A stretch of 32,057 nt of DNA from Thomasclavelia saccharogumia DSM 17460 (GTDB taxonomy: Bacteria > Bacillota_I > Bacilli_A > Erysipelotrichales > Coprobacillaceae), in contig NZ_JMLH01000027.1 of assembly GCF_000686665.1 (NCBI RefSeq), forward strand, positions 6,687 through 38,743, written 5' to 3'. Both the position numbers and the translations under genes were made by a program. The first letter of the stretch is position 1. The number at the start of each line of letters is the position of its first letter. Shown here one piece after another: positions 8,041-15,340 of the stretch. A model generated the notes under the pieces. That model did not search any database. It saw only the letters and a program-made list of their open reading frames with translations, and had not been told where the DNA came from.

Positions 8041-8565
8041 ATGAGAAAAATATTATCTATATCATTATCTGTTATTTTATCTTTAATAATTTCATGTTCA
8101 AATATTAAAGCAATGCAACCAGATACTCAAGATATTACTACTGAAAACTATTATGATGAACTTGGTAATTACTATAACAGTGAAACTGGAGAATATTTCC
8201 AGTGGAATAACACAAGAAGTTCTGCAAAAAGTTTTAGTTTTAAGATTCATAGTTTTGTTGCTTCTGAAAGTTTTAAACTCAATACAACAAAAGTAAAAAT
8301 AACATGTTATCAGACTAAATATGTTAATGAAAAGGGTAATACGGTATCTGGTGAAAGTGGCAAATTTACTGTTAATTTACGTAGATCTCCTTGGCCATAT
8401 TCAAATAATATTGCCACATTCAATGCACCAATCGGTTCAAGTTTAACTAAAGATCTAGGTTCTGGTTTTTCAACTGACATTAAATACTTTATTGAAATAG
8501 CACCTGTTAATGCTTTGAGTAACGGAGTATATATCGAAGGTTCGGGAGAGGTAATATGTTATTAA
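8041..8565 (+). CDS. Small exported protein, putative lipoprotein, probable target of the divergent two-component system
   Basis: The protein has 174 residues. Residues 1-24 form a signal peptide (MRKILSISLSVILSLIISC), with a possible lipobox IISC giving Cys 19 as the lipidated residue; cleavage after NIKA by signal peptidase I is the alternative. The mature part starts with an acidic, Tyr-rich segment (ENYYDELGNYYNSETGEYF), followed by a Ser/Thr/Lys-rich region with alternating hydrophobic residues, suggesting a beta-sandwich. I do not recognise a named family. The frame is open from GTG at 7948, but that start has no ribosome binding site and would place a polar stretch before the signal peptide. 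AAAGG about 12 bases before 8041 is modest support. It is divergent from the response regulator. Confidence 0.75.
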   Translation: MRKILSISLSVILSLIISCSNIKAMQPDTQDITTENYYDELGNYYNSETGEYFQWNNTRSSAKSFSFKIHSFVASESFKLNTTKVKITCYQTKYVNEKGNTVSGESGKFTVNLRRSPWPYSNNIATFNAPIGSSLTKDLGSGFSTDIKYFIEIAPVNALSNGVYIEGSGEVICY

Positions 8566-8604
8566 AATAACATTCTTTGTAAATAAATTTGACTATCTAA
8601 TTTT

Positions 8605-8839
8605 TATAAAAAATAAAAAGGTAATCTATTAAGACCACCTTTCTATTGGTTCATCATAGCTTATTTCGTCGCCTAAGCGACTAAACGAACATTACCGATA
8701 ATAATATATTTTGTTAATAAAAAGCTAGAGAAGTGCTCTAACTTTGTGGGGAGGGAAGAGCAGTTGCTCTTCCTTCGTTTTGTGCGAGAGCACATTTGGG
8801 ATAAAGTGGTTCATCATCTGAACCACCTTTATTATAACA
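8605..8839 (-). ncRNA. Candidate structured noncoding RNA with its own promoter
   Basis: On the minus strand an extended -10 (TG at 8839-8838, TATAAT at 8836-8831) precedes four helices. H1 is TGGTTC/GAACCA (hairpin within 8804-8830). H2 is GTGCTCT/AGAGCAC (8733-8739 with 8787-8793), closing over H3, the 8-bp GGAAGAGC/GCTCTTCC hairpin (8754-8773). H4 is a stacked unit of GGTAAT/ATTACC (8691-8696 with 8620-8625), GTTC/GAAC (8687-8690 with 8649-8652) and GTCGC/GCGAC (8668-8672 with 8677-8681). A U-rich end (TTTTTATTTTTT, 8619-8608) follows. The motifs ATGATGAACCA and AAAGGTGGT each occur twice, near the 5' and 3' ends, so alternative long-range pairing is possible. I do not recognise a known RNA family. 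The -35 is weak. Confidence 0.5.
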
Positions 8840-9152
8840 TATTTAATAAAAAATGGAAGGTTTTTTTTAAAAAAAATAATATTTTTTGTTATCTTGGATT
8901 GTAAAACAAAACTAATTACATCTAGCTTTACATTCCCTACATTTGATTTTTTAATTCTTGCATTGAAAATGTTCATAAAACCGTTTTATCTTAATTAACC
9001 AAAACTAAATAAAAAATCACAAAAATCTAAAAATAAACATTTTTATTATATCATTATGAATTCTTTTAACAAGTTTAACGCTGTCCATTCAGATCATAAA
9101 CGTAAAATAAAAAAGATCTGCTCAATAAGATTCTTTATTCGATAAAAAAATA
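8840..9152. other. AT-rich intergenic stretch with no identified feature
   Basis: Between the candidate RNA promoter and the terminator of the ATP-grasp operon there is no open frame with a ribosome binding site, no strong hairpin and no repeat that I can support. The stretch has long A and T tracts (for example 8869-8886). Confidence 0.6.
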
Positions 9153-9198
9153 ACTAAAAAGAAGAGATTTCAAAATGATCACATTTAAGAAATCTCTT
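9153..9198 (-). terminator. Terminator of the ATP-grasp/esterase operon
   Basis: A 10-bp stem AAGAGATTTC/GAAATCTCTT (9162-9171 with 9189-9198) with a 17-base loop is followed on the minus strand by CTTTTTAG and further T-rich sequence. It lies 20 bases past the stop codon at 9218. Confidence 0.8.
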
Positions 9199-9217
9199 TT
9201 TAACTTTTACTTTGTAC

Positions 9218-10423
9218 CTATCTCCAGTTACTTCCATCACTTCTTCTTAAAAACTCATCAATCATATAATCAAGATATTCTTGATTATCACTTCTGACCA
9301 TAAATACATGATTTCCCATGGCTGCACTTAATACCTCAGGAACATCGACATCTAAAACAATATCATTTTTAAATTGGTTTCTTAATTGATCATTATCATG
9401 TAAATAGCCAAAACCATCACGACGACCAATATAAGCTACTAGATATTGCTGCTTTAAATCTAAATAACATTTATCATAAATAACCATATCTGCCCATACA
9501 GTATAAACGTCACTATCATAACTAAAATTGATCATATCTGGCATATATGCTCCTGGAGCCCGCATATTTACTTCAAGGCCAACTAGATCACCTTTTTTCC
9601 CTAAACCTTCTTTATCAGCATCTAATCTGAAAAATTCAAAGTGGAAAAAGCGACTTCTAGTATCAAAAGCTTTAACAACTTTTTGCCCTACTTCTTCTAT
9701 ATCTGTTCCTGCAACAATTCGATTTTGAAATGCAGTATCACAATGCTCATTAACATTATCCATAATTGAATTTAACATAATCGTACTATTTGCAATCAAA
9801 ACATTCTTTTTCGAATCTGTAATTCCATCATATGTCTCAACATGACCATTTACATATTCCTCCATAATATAAACACGATCATCTTTTGTCGCAAAGAAAT
9901 ACTCTAACTCATGCTGGTTATTTAATTTATATGTTGATGTTGCTCCTACACCATTATCAGGTTTAACTACTACCGGATAGCCAACCTTTTCAACAAAAGC
10001 TATTGCATTATCAAAAGTATCGATCAAACAGTATCTAGCAACATTTAAACCAACACTTTGATAAACTGCTTTCATTTTTGATTTATATTTCATTACCGCT
10101 AAATCTTCAAATTTAGTACCACTATTAACATTAAAATCACTTCTAAGTCGAGCATCAGTTTCTAACCAGTACTCATTTTGACTTTCAATAAAATCAATTC
10201 TACCATACTTACTAATAAAATAAGCTACAGCTTTATAAACTTCATCGTAATTTTCTAAACTGCCAACTCGATAATATTCACTTAAACTATCTTTAGTCTC
10301 TTTACTAATTTCTTGATAACTTGCATCTCCAATTCCCAAAACATTCACACCACGAATCTTTAACTGTGAACAAAAATTATGAAAATATAATGGAAAATGC
10401 GGTGAAATAAACACTACATTCAT
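9218..10423 (-). CDS. ATP-grasp carboxylate-amine ligase-like enzyme (paralogue B)
   Basis: A 401-residue ATP-grasp enzyme of the carbamoyl-phosphate-synthase-L/carboxylate-amine ligase type. Visible elements are the Rossmann-like N-terminus MNVVFISPHFP, the ATP-binding strand VVVKPDNGVGA with Lys 154, the hinge YIMEEYVNG (Glu 188-189), and metal-binding residues HFEFF (Glu 263) and GLEVNMR (Glu 284, Asn 286, Arg 288) followed by PGAYMPDM. Such enzymes join a carboxylate to an amine or thiol through an acyl-phosphate; the substrates here are unknown. It is a clear paralogue of the protein at 11180-12367, sharing segments such as SEYYRV/TEYCYV, ARLRxDFN and AEVGYP/EKVGYP. Its start follows AAAGGGGG by 7 bases, 17 bases after the esterase gene. 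It is the last gene of the operon. Confidence 0.88.
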   Translation of the reverse strand: MNVVFISPHFPLYFHNFCSQLKIRGVNVLGIGDASYQEISKETKDSLSEYYRVGSLENYDEVYKAVAYFISKYGRIDFIESQNEYWLETDARLRSDFNVNSGTKFEDLAVMKYKSKMKAVYQSVGLNVARYCLIDTFDNAIAFVEKVGYPVVVKPDNGVGATSTYKLNNQHELEYFFATKDDRVYIMEEYVNGHVETYDGITDSKKNVLIANSTIMLNSIMDNVNEHCDTAFQNRIVAGTDIEEVGQKVVKAFDTRSRFFHFEFFRLDADKEGLGKKGDLVGLEVNMRAPGAYMPDMINFSYDSDVYTVWADMVIYDKCYLDLKQQYLVAYIGRRDGFGYLHDNDQLRNQFKNDIVLDVDVPEVLSAAMGNHVFMVRSDNQEYLDYMIDEFLRRSDGSNWR

Positions 10424-10439
10424 CTAATATCCCCCTTTT

Positions 10440-11177
10440 TTATAAAATATGGTTTAAAAAATACGGTAACTGAATTTGCCACCAATCCCAGTCATGATTA
10501 ACATCCTTACCCCAGAAATCGATCCATGCAGGAATATCTTTATAATCTAATAATTCTTTCATTCTTGTTGTCGAATAAATCATCTCATCTTCCCATGCCC
10601 CTTGACCACAACATAAAATAATATCACGATGACGATACATTTCAACATATGGATGGTCATAAGACATTCCATTTAAAAATTGAATCGGACTATTGTTATA
10701 TAAAATTTCATCATGATAATCACCAAAAAATAAATCACTATCATAATATCCACTTAAGCAAATACACCCTTGAAATAAATCTGGTCTTCTAAACAAGTAA
10801 TTTGCTGCATGAGTTGCCCCCATTGAACACCCTGTTGTATAAATAAGTTTACCAGTTCCATTAATATCAAAAATTCTTGGTACCAATTCATCTACTACAT
10901 AATAATACCATTGTTCCATCATATATGTACGATGTTGATTATCGCCACCTTCATCAGACCAGCATTCGCCATCAATACTATCTAAACAAAAGACTTGAAT
11001 TTGCCCTGACTCAATTTTATCAGCGATTACGTTGATCATCCCAAAATTTTCAAAATCATAAAAATGCCCATCTTGAGCCGGAAAAACTAATAAAGGAATT
11101 CCAGTATGACCATAAATTTTAAACTCCATTTCACGATTTAAACAATTGCTGTATTCTTTAAAATATTCAACTTTCAT
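10440..11177 (-). CDS. Alpha/beta-hydrolase esterase (esterase D / antigen 85-like fold)
   Basis: A 245-residue soluble alpha/beta hydrolase. The nucleophile elbow is TTGCSMGATHA with Ser 118. The likely catalytic His is His 228 in DVNHDWDWW, and an acidic residue in GAWEDE (about 196-198) is the probable third member. The N-terminus (PLLVFPAQDGHFYDFENFGM) resembles putative esterases that hydrolyse small thioester or acyl substrates. There is no signal peptide, so the protein is cytoplasmic. The ATG lies two bases after the upstream ATP-grasp stop (TAG), with AGGAGG inside that gene's end, so expression is coupled. Sandwiched between two ATP-grasp ligases, it probably releases, trims or proofreads an acyl or peptide product of them; that role is inference. 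Confidence 0.85.
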   Translation of the reverse strand: MKVEYFKEYSNCLNREMEFKIYGHTGIPLLVFPAQDGHFYDFENFGMINVIADKIESGQIQVFCLDSIDGECWSDEGGDNQHRTYMMEQWYYYVVDELVPRIFDINGTGKLIYTTGCSMGATHAANYLFRRPDLFQGCICLSGYYDSDLFFGDYHDEILYNNSPIQFLNGMSYDHPYVEMYRHRDIILCCGQGAWEDEMIYSTTRMKELLDYKDIPAWIDFWGKDVNHDWDWWQIQLPYFLNHIL

Positions 11178-11179
11178 CT

Positions 11180-12367
11180 CTACGCCTCCTGTAATACCTT
11201 ATCGATAAAATCATTAACTTCTTCCATCGTCTCAAAACGTGCTGTATAAGTATAATTTCCCATTGCCCCCGATAAAATATCCGGCATCCGTTCATTCATT
11301 ACAATATGACTACCAAACATTGCTACAAGAGCATCATTATTGTAATAATAATTTTTACCATCACGTCGTCCACAATATACACAATGATAAGGGCGATTTG
11401 TATAATAATCGCTATTATCATAAATAACCATATCACTATAGATTTTATAAACATCAATATCATTAGCCCAGTTCATCATATCTGGTGTATAACCTCCTGG
11501 TGGTCGCATATTGACTTCTAAGCCAATGAAATCTCCTTTATTTCCTAATCCTGGGCGATCTTCTAATAATTGAAAAAATTCGCAATGAAAAAATCTACCA
11601 TTAACAGGAAATTCCCTAACTACACTTCTTCCCAATTCAACTAATTTATCAGGAATTTTTCTTAAAGAATAATAGTGCATATCACTATTATCATTTACGA
11701 CATCCATGATTGAATTAGGAAAAACATGTGACGTCTCAAATAACACCTCATGCTCCCTATTAGCAATACCATCATAAGAAATAATCAAACCATTGACAAA
11801 TTCTTCCATAATATATTGCGTAATATGATCAATTCGATAAAATTCTTCTAACTCTTGATCATTATTCAACTTATATGTAGCAGCAGCCCCTACACCATTA
11901 TCCGGCTTAACAACTACTGGATATCCAACTTCAGCAATAAACTTTCTCCCATTTTCAATGGTATCAACAAGATGATAACGCGCTGTTTTAACTCCTGCTT
12001 TTTCATAATAAGCTTTCATTCCTGATTTAGTTTTAAAAATCTTAGTTACGTCTTCTTTCATTCCCGTATTAATATTAAAATCCGTTCTAAGTCTAGCATC
12101 TAATTCTAACCAGTATTCATTATTAGATTCTAACCAGTCAATTTTCCCATATTTACTGGCCAAATACGCCACACAACGATATACATTGTCATAATTTTCC
12201 ATATTGTTTACATAACAATATTCAGTTACTGAATTTCTTAACTCACTGCTTATACTTTCTGATGGCATGTCCCCAATTGCCAAAACATTTACACCGTGCT
12301 GTTTCATTCGATCACAAAAATGCCAATATGACTTAGGAAACATCGGTGAGATAAATAAAAAGTTCAT
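11180..12367 (-). CDS. ATP-grasp carboxylate-amine ligase-like enzyme (paralogue A)
   Basis: First gene of the three-gene operon; 395 residues. It has the same layout as the enzyme at 9218-10423: N-terminal MNFLFISPMFP, ATP-binding VVVKPDNGVGA with Lys 154, hinge YIMEEFVNG, metal-site FHCEFF and GLEVNMRPPGG. The second half differs enough between the two (for example ISYDGIANREHEV against ETYDGITDSKKNV) that they likely recognise different substrates. The start is set by AAGGAGGGGG seven bases before the ATG. A promoter with TATAAT lies 50 bases upstream. Two ligases plus one esterase suggest stepwise assembly of a small amide-linked product, but nothing in the sequence identifies it. Confidence 0.88.
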   Translation of the reverse strand: MNFLFISPMFPKSYWHFCDRMKQHGVNVLAIGDMPSESISSELRNSVTEYCYVNNMENYDNVYRCVAYLASKYGKIDWLESNNEYWLELDARLRTDFNINTGMKEDVTKIFKTKSGMKAYYEKAGVKTARYHLVDTIENGRKFIAEVGYPVVVKPDNGVGAAATYKLNNDQELEEFYRIDHITQYIMEEFVNGLIISYDGIANREHEVLFETSHVFPNSIMDVVNDNSDMHYYSLRKIPDKLVELGRSVVREFPVNGRFFHCEFFQLLEDRPGLGNKGDFIGLEVNMRPPGGYTPDMMNWANDIDVYKIYSDMVIYDNSDYYTNRPYHCVYCGRRDGKNYYYNNDALVAMFGSHIVMNERMPDILSGAMGNYTYTARFETMEEVNDFIDKVLQEA

Positions 12368-12390
12368 AAGCCCCCTCCTTTTCTATTTTT

Positions 12391-12444
12391 CAACGGTTTT
12401 ACCATTGTTTAATTTATTATAACATAGAAGTAAAATATATAGCA
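12391..12444 (-). promoter_or_regulatory. Promoter and operator-like palindrome of the ATP-grasp operon
   Basis: TATAAT (12421-12416) on the minus strand has a weak -35 (TTGCTA, about 18 bases upstream). An inverted repeat, CAACGGT / ACCATTG with one mismatch (12391-12407 on the plus strand), sits just after the predicted start site and before the ribosome binding site. This is a suitable place for a repressor operator or an mRNA hairpin. Confidence 0.5.
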
Positions 12445-12481
12445 AAAATAAAATATTATAAACTACTATATTTAACATTTT

Positions 12482-12513
12482 AAATAAAAACAGCTGATTC
12501 ATTGATCAACTGT
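12482..12513 (-). terminator. Terminator after the XRE/membrane-domain gene
   Basis: A 9-bp stem with one G-T wobble (ACAGTTGAT / ATCAGCTGT, 12490-12513) and a 6-base loop, followed on the minus strand by TTTTTATTT. It lies 15 bases past the TAA at 12528. Confidence 0.75.
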
Positions 12514-12527
12514 AAAAAATCTTTTTA

Positions 12528-12869
12528 TTATTTTTTTTGATGATACTTAAAATAGTTCACTAAAGCATAATAAACTGGAATAGTTAAAAACACCACCCAT
12601 GTTGGTGACCAAACATTATTACAAAAGCCCTCATATAAAAAATATAAAATCAATAATATTGGATAAGGAAAGCGATTCAAATCACGATATTTGATTGCGC
12701 TTATTGCTCCTTCAATAATCGGAATCAATAACAGCATTATCCATAAAGGATGAAAATTCCCTGTGTAAAACGCCATAATCAAATAAATAACAATAATAAT
12801 CAAAGCAAATGGAAATTTTGTATAATTTTCATAATAATGAGACCATTCATCATCTTTATGCTGTTTCTT
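12528..12869 (-). pseudogene. Membrane-domain half of an XRE regulator, cut off by an in-frame TAG
   Basis: The 113 codons after the TAG at 12872-12870 stay in the same frame as the upstream XRE gene and read KKQHKDDEWSHYYENYTKFP, then four membrane helices in two pairs (FALIIIVIYLIMAFY, WIMLLLIPIIEGAI, FPYPILLILYFLYEGF, WVVFLTIPVYYALV). The FPYP and FLTIP.YY motifs are what I expect at the C-terminus of membrane-anchored XRE proteins in related bacteria. No ribosome binding site precedes any start codon here: the TTG at 12803 lies inside the first helix. This half is therefore probably not translated independently. Either the gene is newly broken, the TAG is read through, or the base is a sequencing error. 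Confidence 0.7.
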
Positions 12870-13301
12870 CTACTCATCATGACTATACGTTTTATCATTG
12901 ACCCTTACTCCAGAACTATCAACATGAACCTCTTGGTTTTTTACATGTTCTTTAACATGAATACCATCCCAACCCACATGAACTTCATCACCATTTTTGT
13001 CATTTACATGAATTCCATGTTTTAAACTTATATGTACTTTATCTTCCTTCAAAGTATCTGTCTTTTCTGTTTTATTATTGCCGCTTTCAAATTCTTCTTG
13101 ATCTGTTTTTAATAATTCATCCAACGAAATGCCATAAAGCTTTGATAACAAAATAAGATTATCAGTATCAGGAGATGCCTCAGCACGTTCCCATTTACTT
13201 ACAGCTTGACGACTAACTCCTAATTTATTTGCTAAAGCTTCTTGAGAAAGATTATTTTCTTTTCTTAATTTAACTAAACGATTAGCAATTTCTATATTCA
13301 C
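12870..13301 (-). CDS. XRE-family transcriptional regulator, truncated by an amber stop
   Basis: The N-terminal helix-turn-helix domain (residues 5-60) contains RLVKLRKENNLSQEALA, then LGVSRQAVSKWERAEASPD, a textbook XRE/Cro fold. A linker of charged residues follows, then a repeat-like stretch of His-Val pairs (IHVNDKNGDEVHVGWDGIHV and VHVDSSGVRVND) before TAG. The product is 143 residues. GTG at 13301 is chosen because GGGAGG lies 7 bases upstream; the frame is open from 13322. A promoter with a 15-base palindrome over its start site suggests autoregulation. The natural partner of the linker is the membrane domain after the stop (12528-12869). As written, the protein is a soluble DNA-binding fragment. 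Confidence 0.82.
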   Translation of the reverse strand: MNIEIANRLVKLRKENNLSQEALANKLGVSRQAVSKWERAEASPDTDNLILLSKLYGISLDELLKTDQEEFESGNNKTEKTDTLKEDKVHISLKHGIHVNDKNGDEVHVGWDGIHVKEHVKNQEVHVDSSGVRVNDKTYSHDE

Positions 13302-13376
13302 ACATATACCTCCCTTAAACACTTTTATTATGACAAAAAATGTTTAGTTGTTCTAGATATTTTAGTTATCATCAAT

Positions 13377-13431
13377 GCAACCAATGGTTGCGATTTAACT
13401 TATTATAATACAAATTCGATTATGATAACAA
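13377..13431 (-). promoter_or_regulatory. Promoter and palindromic operator of the XRE gene
   Basis: On the minus strand TTGTTA (13431-13426) and TATAAT (13407-13402) are 18 bases apart. Immediately after the predicted start site is a perfect palindrome, GCAACCA-T-TGGTTGC (13377-13391). The position fits autorepression by the XRE protein, but the binding protein is inferred. Confidence 0.6.
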
Positions 13432-13490
13432 TAAATTATCATATTTATTGAAATTTTTTTTATTAACATATATTATAAACGTAGATGATA

Positions 13491-13520
13491 CATTTGTATG
13501 GTGTAATACACCTCCTTTCT
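13491..13520 (-). promoter_or_regulatory. Orphan strong Shine-Dalgarno with hairpin
   Basis: On the minus strand AGAAAGGAG (13520-13512) runs into GGTGT-ATT-ACACC, a short hairpin, then ATACAAATG. The frame from that ATG has only six codons. No gene begins at a normal distance. A similar arrangement (AGAAAGGAG, hairpin, ATACAAATG) precedes the DUF1846 gene at 15047-15087. It may be a leader minigene or the remnant of a lost gene. Confidence 0.3.
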
Positions 13521-13522
13521 GA

Positions 13523-13558
13523 AAAATGGATTGTTTCGTACATGAAACAATCCATTTT
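13523..13558 (-). terminator. Terminator of the DUF1846 gene
   Basis: A perfect 15-bp stem (13523-13537 with 13544-13558; AAAATGGATTGTTTC and its complement) with a 6-base loop, ending in a short T-run on the minus strand. It lies 24 bases past the stop at 13582. Confidence 0.8.
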
Positions 13559-13581
13559 CTTTAATATTGATCTAAAACATA

Positions 13582-15042
13582 TTACTGCTTTTTAGCATCA
13601 TAAGTCACTTCAATCCCAAGACTGCTAAATATCTTAGAATCCATCGGTCCTATCGTAGAAGTAACATGTGCCTGTGTCCCTTTTAATTTTGGTAATTGTG
13701 ACAACACTAGTCTAGCATTTTCATTATCAACAGCACTTAACGATAAAGCAATCAATACCTCATCACTATGTAAGCGGGGATTAATACTTCCTAAATACTC
13801 TGTTTTCAAATGCTGTATTGGTCCAAATGCAGATGGCGAAATCAAATGCGTATCATCAGGAATCTTAGCTAAATATTTAATTGCATTGATCAAAATAGCT
13901 GAACATGATCCCATAAAATCAGTCGTTCTACCTGTAATGATCGTCCCATCATCCAGCTCAATAGCTCCAGCATAGCAATTTGCTGCTTTTGCTTTTTCGT
14001 TTGCAGCCGCAACACAACGACGATCTTCAACAACAACTTTGGCTTGATTCATGACTAGTTCCTGCTTATTAAATTCGTCTAAACTACATTCTTCTTTAAC
14101 ATAGCGATTTCTAGTATGATAATAACGACGAATGATTTCCTGACGACTGGCTTCTTTACAAATTTCATCATCACTAATACAAAAACCAGCCATATTGACC
14201 CCCATATCGGTTGGTGAATTATAAGGACTAACCCCGTAGATTTCTTCAAACATATTTTTTAAAACCGGAAAAATTTCAATATCACGATTATAATTTACAG
14301 TAACTTTATTATATGCTTCTAAATGAAAAGGATCGATCATATTGACATCATTTAAATCAGCTGTGGCTGCTTCATAAGCTAAATTAACTGGATGATTCAA
14401 GGGAATATTCCAAATTGGAAATGTTTCAAACTTAGCATAACCGGCTTTTATTCCTCTAATATGTTCGTGATATAACTGTGATAGACAGGTAGCCATTTTA
14501 CCACTACCTGGACCTGGAGCTGTTACAACTACTAAAGGTTTTGTTGTTTCAATATAATCATTTTTACCAAAACCTTCTTCGCTGATGATCTTTTTAGTAT
14601 TTGTTGGATAGCCATCGATCAAATAATGTAAATAAACATTGATATTTCTTTTTTCTAAACGATTTTTAAATACTTCAGCAGCTTTTTGTCCATCATACTG
14701 GGTAATAACTACACTTCCAACGTATAATCCTTTACTACGATAAACTTCAATCAACCGTAAAACATCATTATCATAAGTTATCCCCAGATCACCACGTACT
14801 TTATTACGCTCGATATCACTGGCTGAAATGGCAATAACGACTTCAGCTTGATCTTTCAACTGCAATAACATTTGCAATTTGCTATCTGGTGCAAAACCTG
14901 GCAACACTCTAGAAGCATGATAATCATCAAATAATTTACCACCAAATTCTAGATATAGTTTATCACCAAATTGAGCAATTCTTTCTTTTATGTGTGATGA
15001 TTGCATCATTAAATATTTATCATTATCAAACCCTATTTTCAT
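13582..15042 (-). CDS. DUF1846 (UPF0371) family protein
   Basis: A 486-residue cytoplasmic protein with the conserved DUF1846 opening: KIGFDNDKYLMMQSSHIKER, then FGGKLFDDYHASRVLPGF and ISASDIERNKVRGDLGITYD. VVVTAPGPGSGKMATCLSQLYH (about residues 173-194) looks like a nucleotide- or phosphate-binding loop. Length is close to the family's usual 490-500. The biochemical function is not established as far as I know. The start ATG has no ribosome binding site at normal spacing; AGAAAGGAG lies 37 bases upstream, separated by a stretch that can form a hairpin (ATATAA/TTATAT), which may bring the two together. It is a single-gene unit with its own terminator. Confidence 0.88.
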   Translation of the reverse strand: MKIGFDNDKYLMMQSSHIKERIAQFGDKLYLEFGGKLFDDYHASRVLPGFAPDSKLQMLLQLKDQAEVVIAISASDIERNKVRGDLGITYDNDVLRLIEVYRSKGLYVGSVVITQYDGQKAAEVFKNRLEKRNINVYLHYLIDGYPTNTKKIISEEGFGKNDYIETTKPLVVVTAPGPGSGKMATCLSQLYHEHIRGIKAGYAKFETFPIWNIPLNHPVNLAYEAATADLNDVNMIDPFHLEAYNKVTVNYNRDIEIFPVLKNMFEEIYGVSPYNSPTDMGVNMAGFCISDDEICKEASRQEIIRRYYHTRNRYVKEECSLDEFNKQELVMNQAKVVVEDRRCVAAANEKAKAANCYAGAIELDDGTIITGRTTDFMGSCSAILINAIKYLAKIPDDTHLISPSAFGPIQHLKTEYLGSINPRLHSDEVLIALSLSAVDNENARLVLSQLPKLKGTQAHVTSTIGPMDSKIFSSLGIEVTYDAKKQ

Positions 15043-15175
15043 ATATCATTTGTATATAACCCTTAAAGGTTTATATTTCTCCTTTCTGTACATTTATTGT
15101 TTTAATTTTTAACTCGACCTTTTGTATTCTACTTTATTTATATAATTATTGCACGATTTTGCATTAAATTTTATA

Positions 15176-15226
15176 CAAAAATAAAAAATTATTAAAACAG
15201 CACCATTAAAATACTGTTTTAATAAT
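15176..15226 (-). terminator. Terminator downstream of the MutS-like gene
   Basis: A perfect 13-bp stem (ATTATTAAAACAG 15188-15200 with CTGTTTTAATAAT 15214-15226) with a 13-base loop, followed on the minus strand by TTTTTTATTTTTG. It is 115 bases past the gene's stop. A smaller hairpin (CTCATGA/TCATGAG) occurs nearer the stop, at about 15321-15340. The rest of the 15043-15340 gap holds the leader of the DUF1846 gene and a possible -10 (TAGAAT, 15131-15126). Confidence 0.8.
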
Positions 15227-15340
15227 TGCGATACTTTAAAATTTTAAACAATAACTTAAATCTAAAGATGCCCCTTGAATCAAAATATACATTTATAAGC
15301 AAATCTTATTCAACATCGATCTCATGATAACTTTCATGAG

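Noticed and set aside
8605-8839. tracrRNA or RNAIII-like effector of the Agr-type system
   Set aside because: No Cas9 gene or matching repeat is present, and no LytTR half-sites lie before its promoter; only a generic structured RNA can be supported.
8725-8976. Minus-strand frame of 83 codons
   Set aside because: Its end runs through the stems of the structured region, it has no ribosome binding site, and its composition is not protein-like.
12870-12872. Genome-wide recoding of TAG as an amino acid
   Set aside because: TAG is used as a normal stop at the ends of cmr4, one ATP-grasp gene, a permease gene and degV.
11239-13025. Plus-strand frames opposite the ATP-grasp and XRE genes
   Set aside because: Low-complexity Ile/Asn-rich translations opposite real coding sequence, no start signals.
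13509-13520. Fragment of a 16S rRNA 3' end (CACCTCCTTTCT on the plus strand)
   Set aside because: Only 12 bases match and no further rRNA sequence precedes it; it is simply the complement of a strong Shine-Dalgarno.
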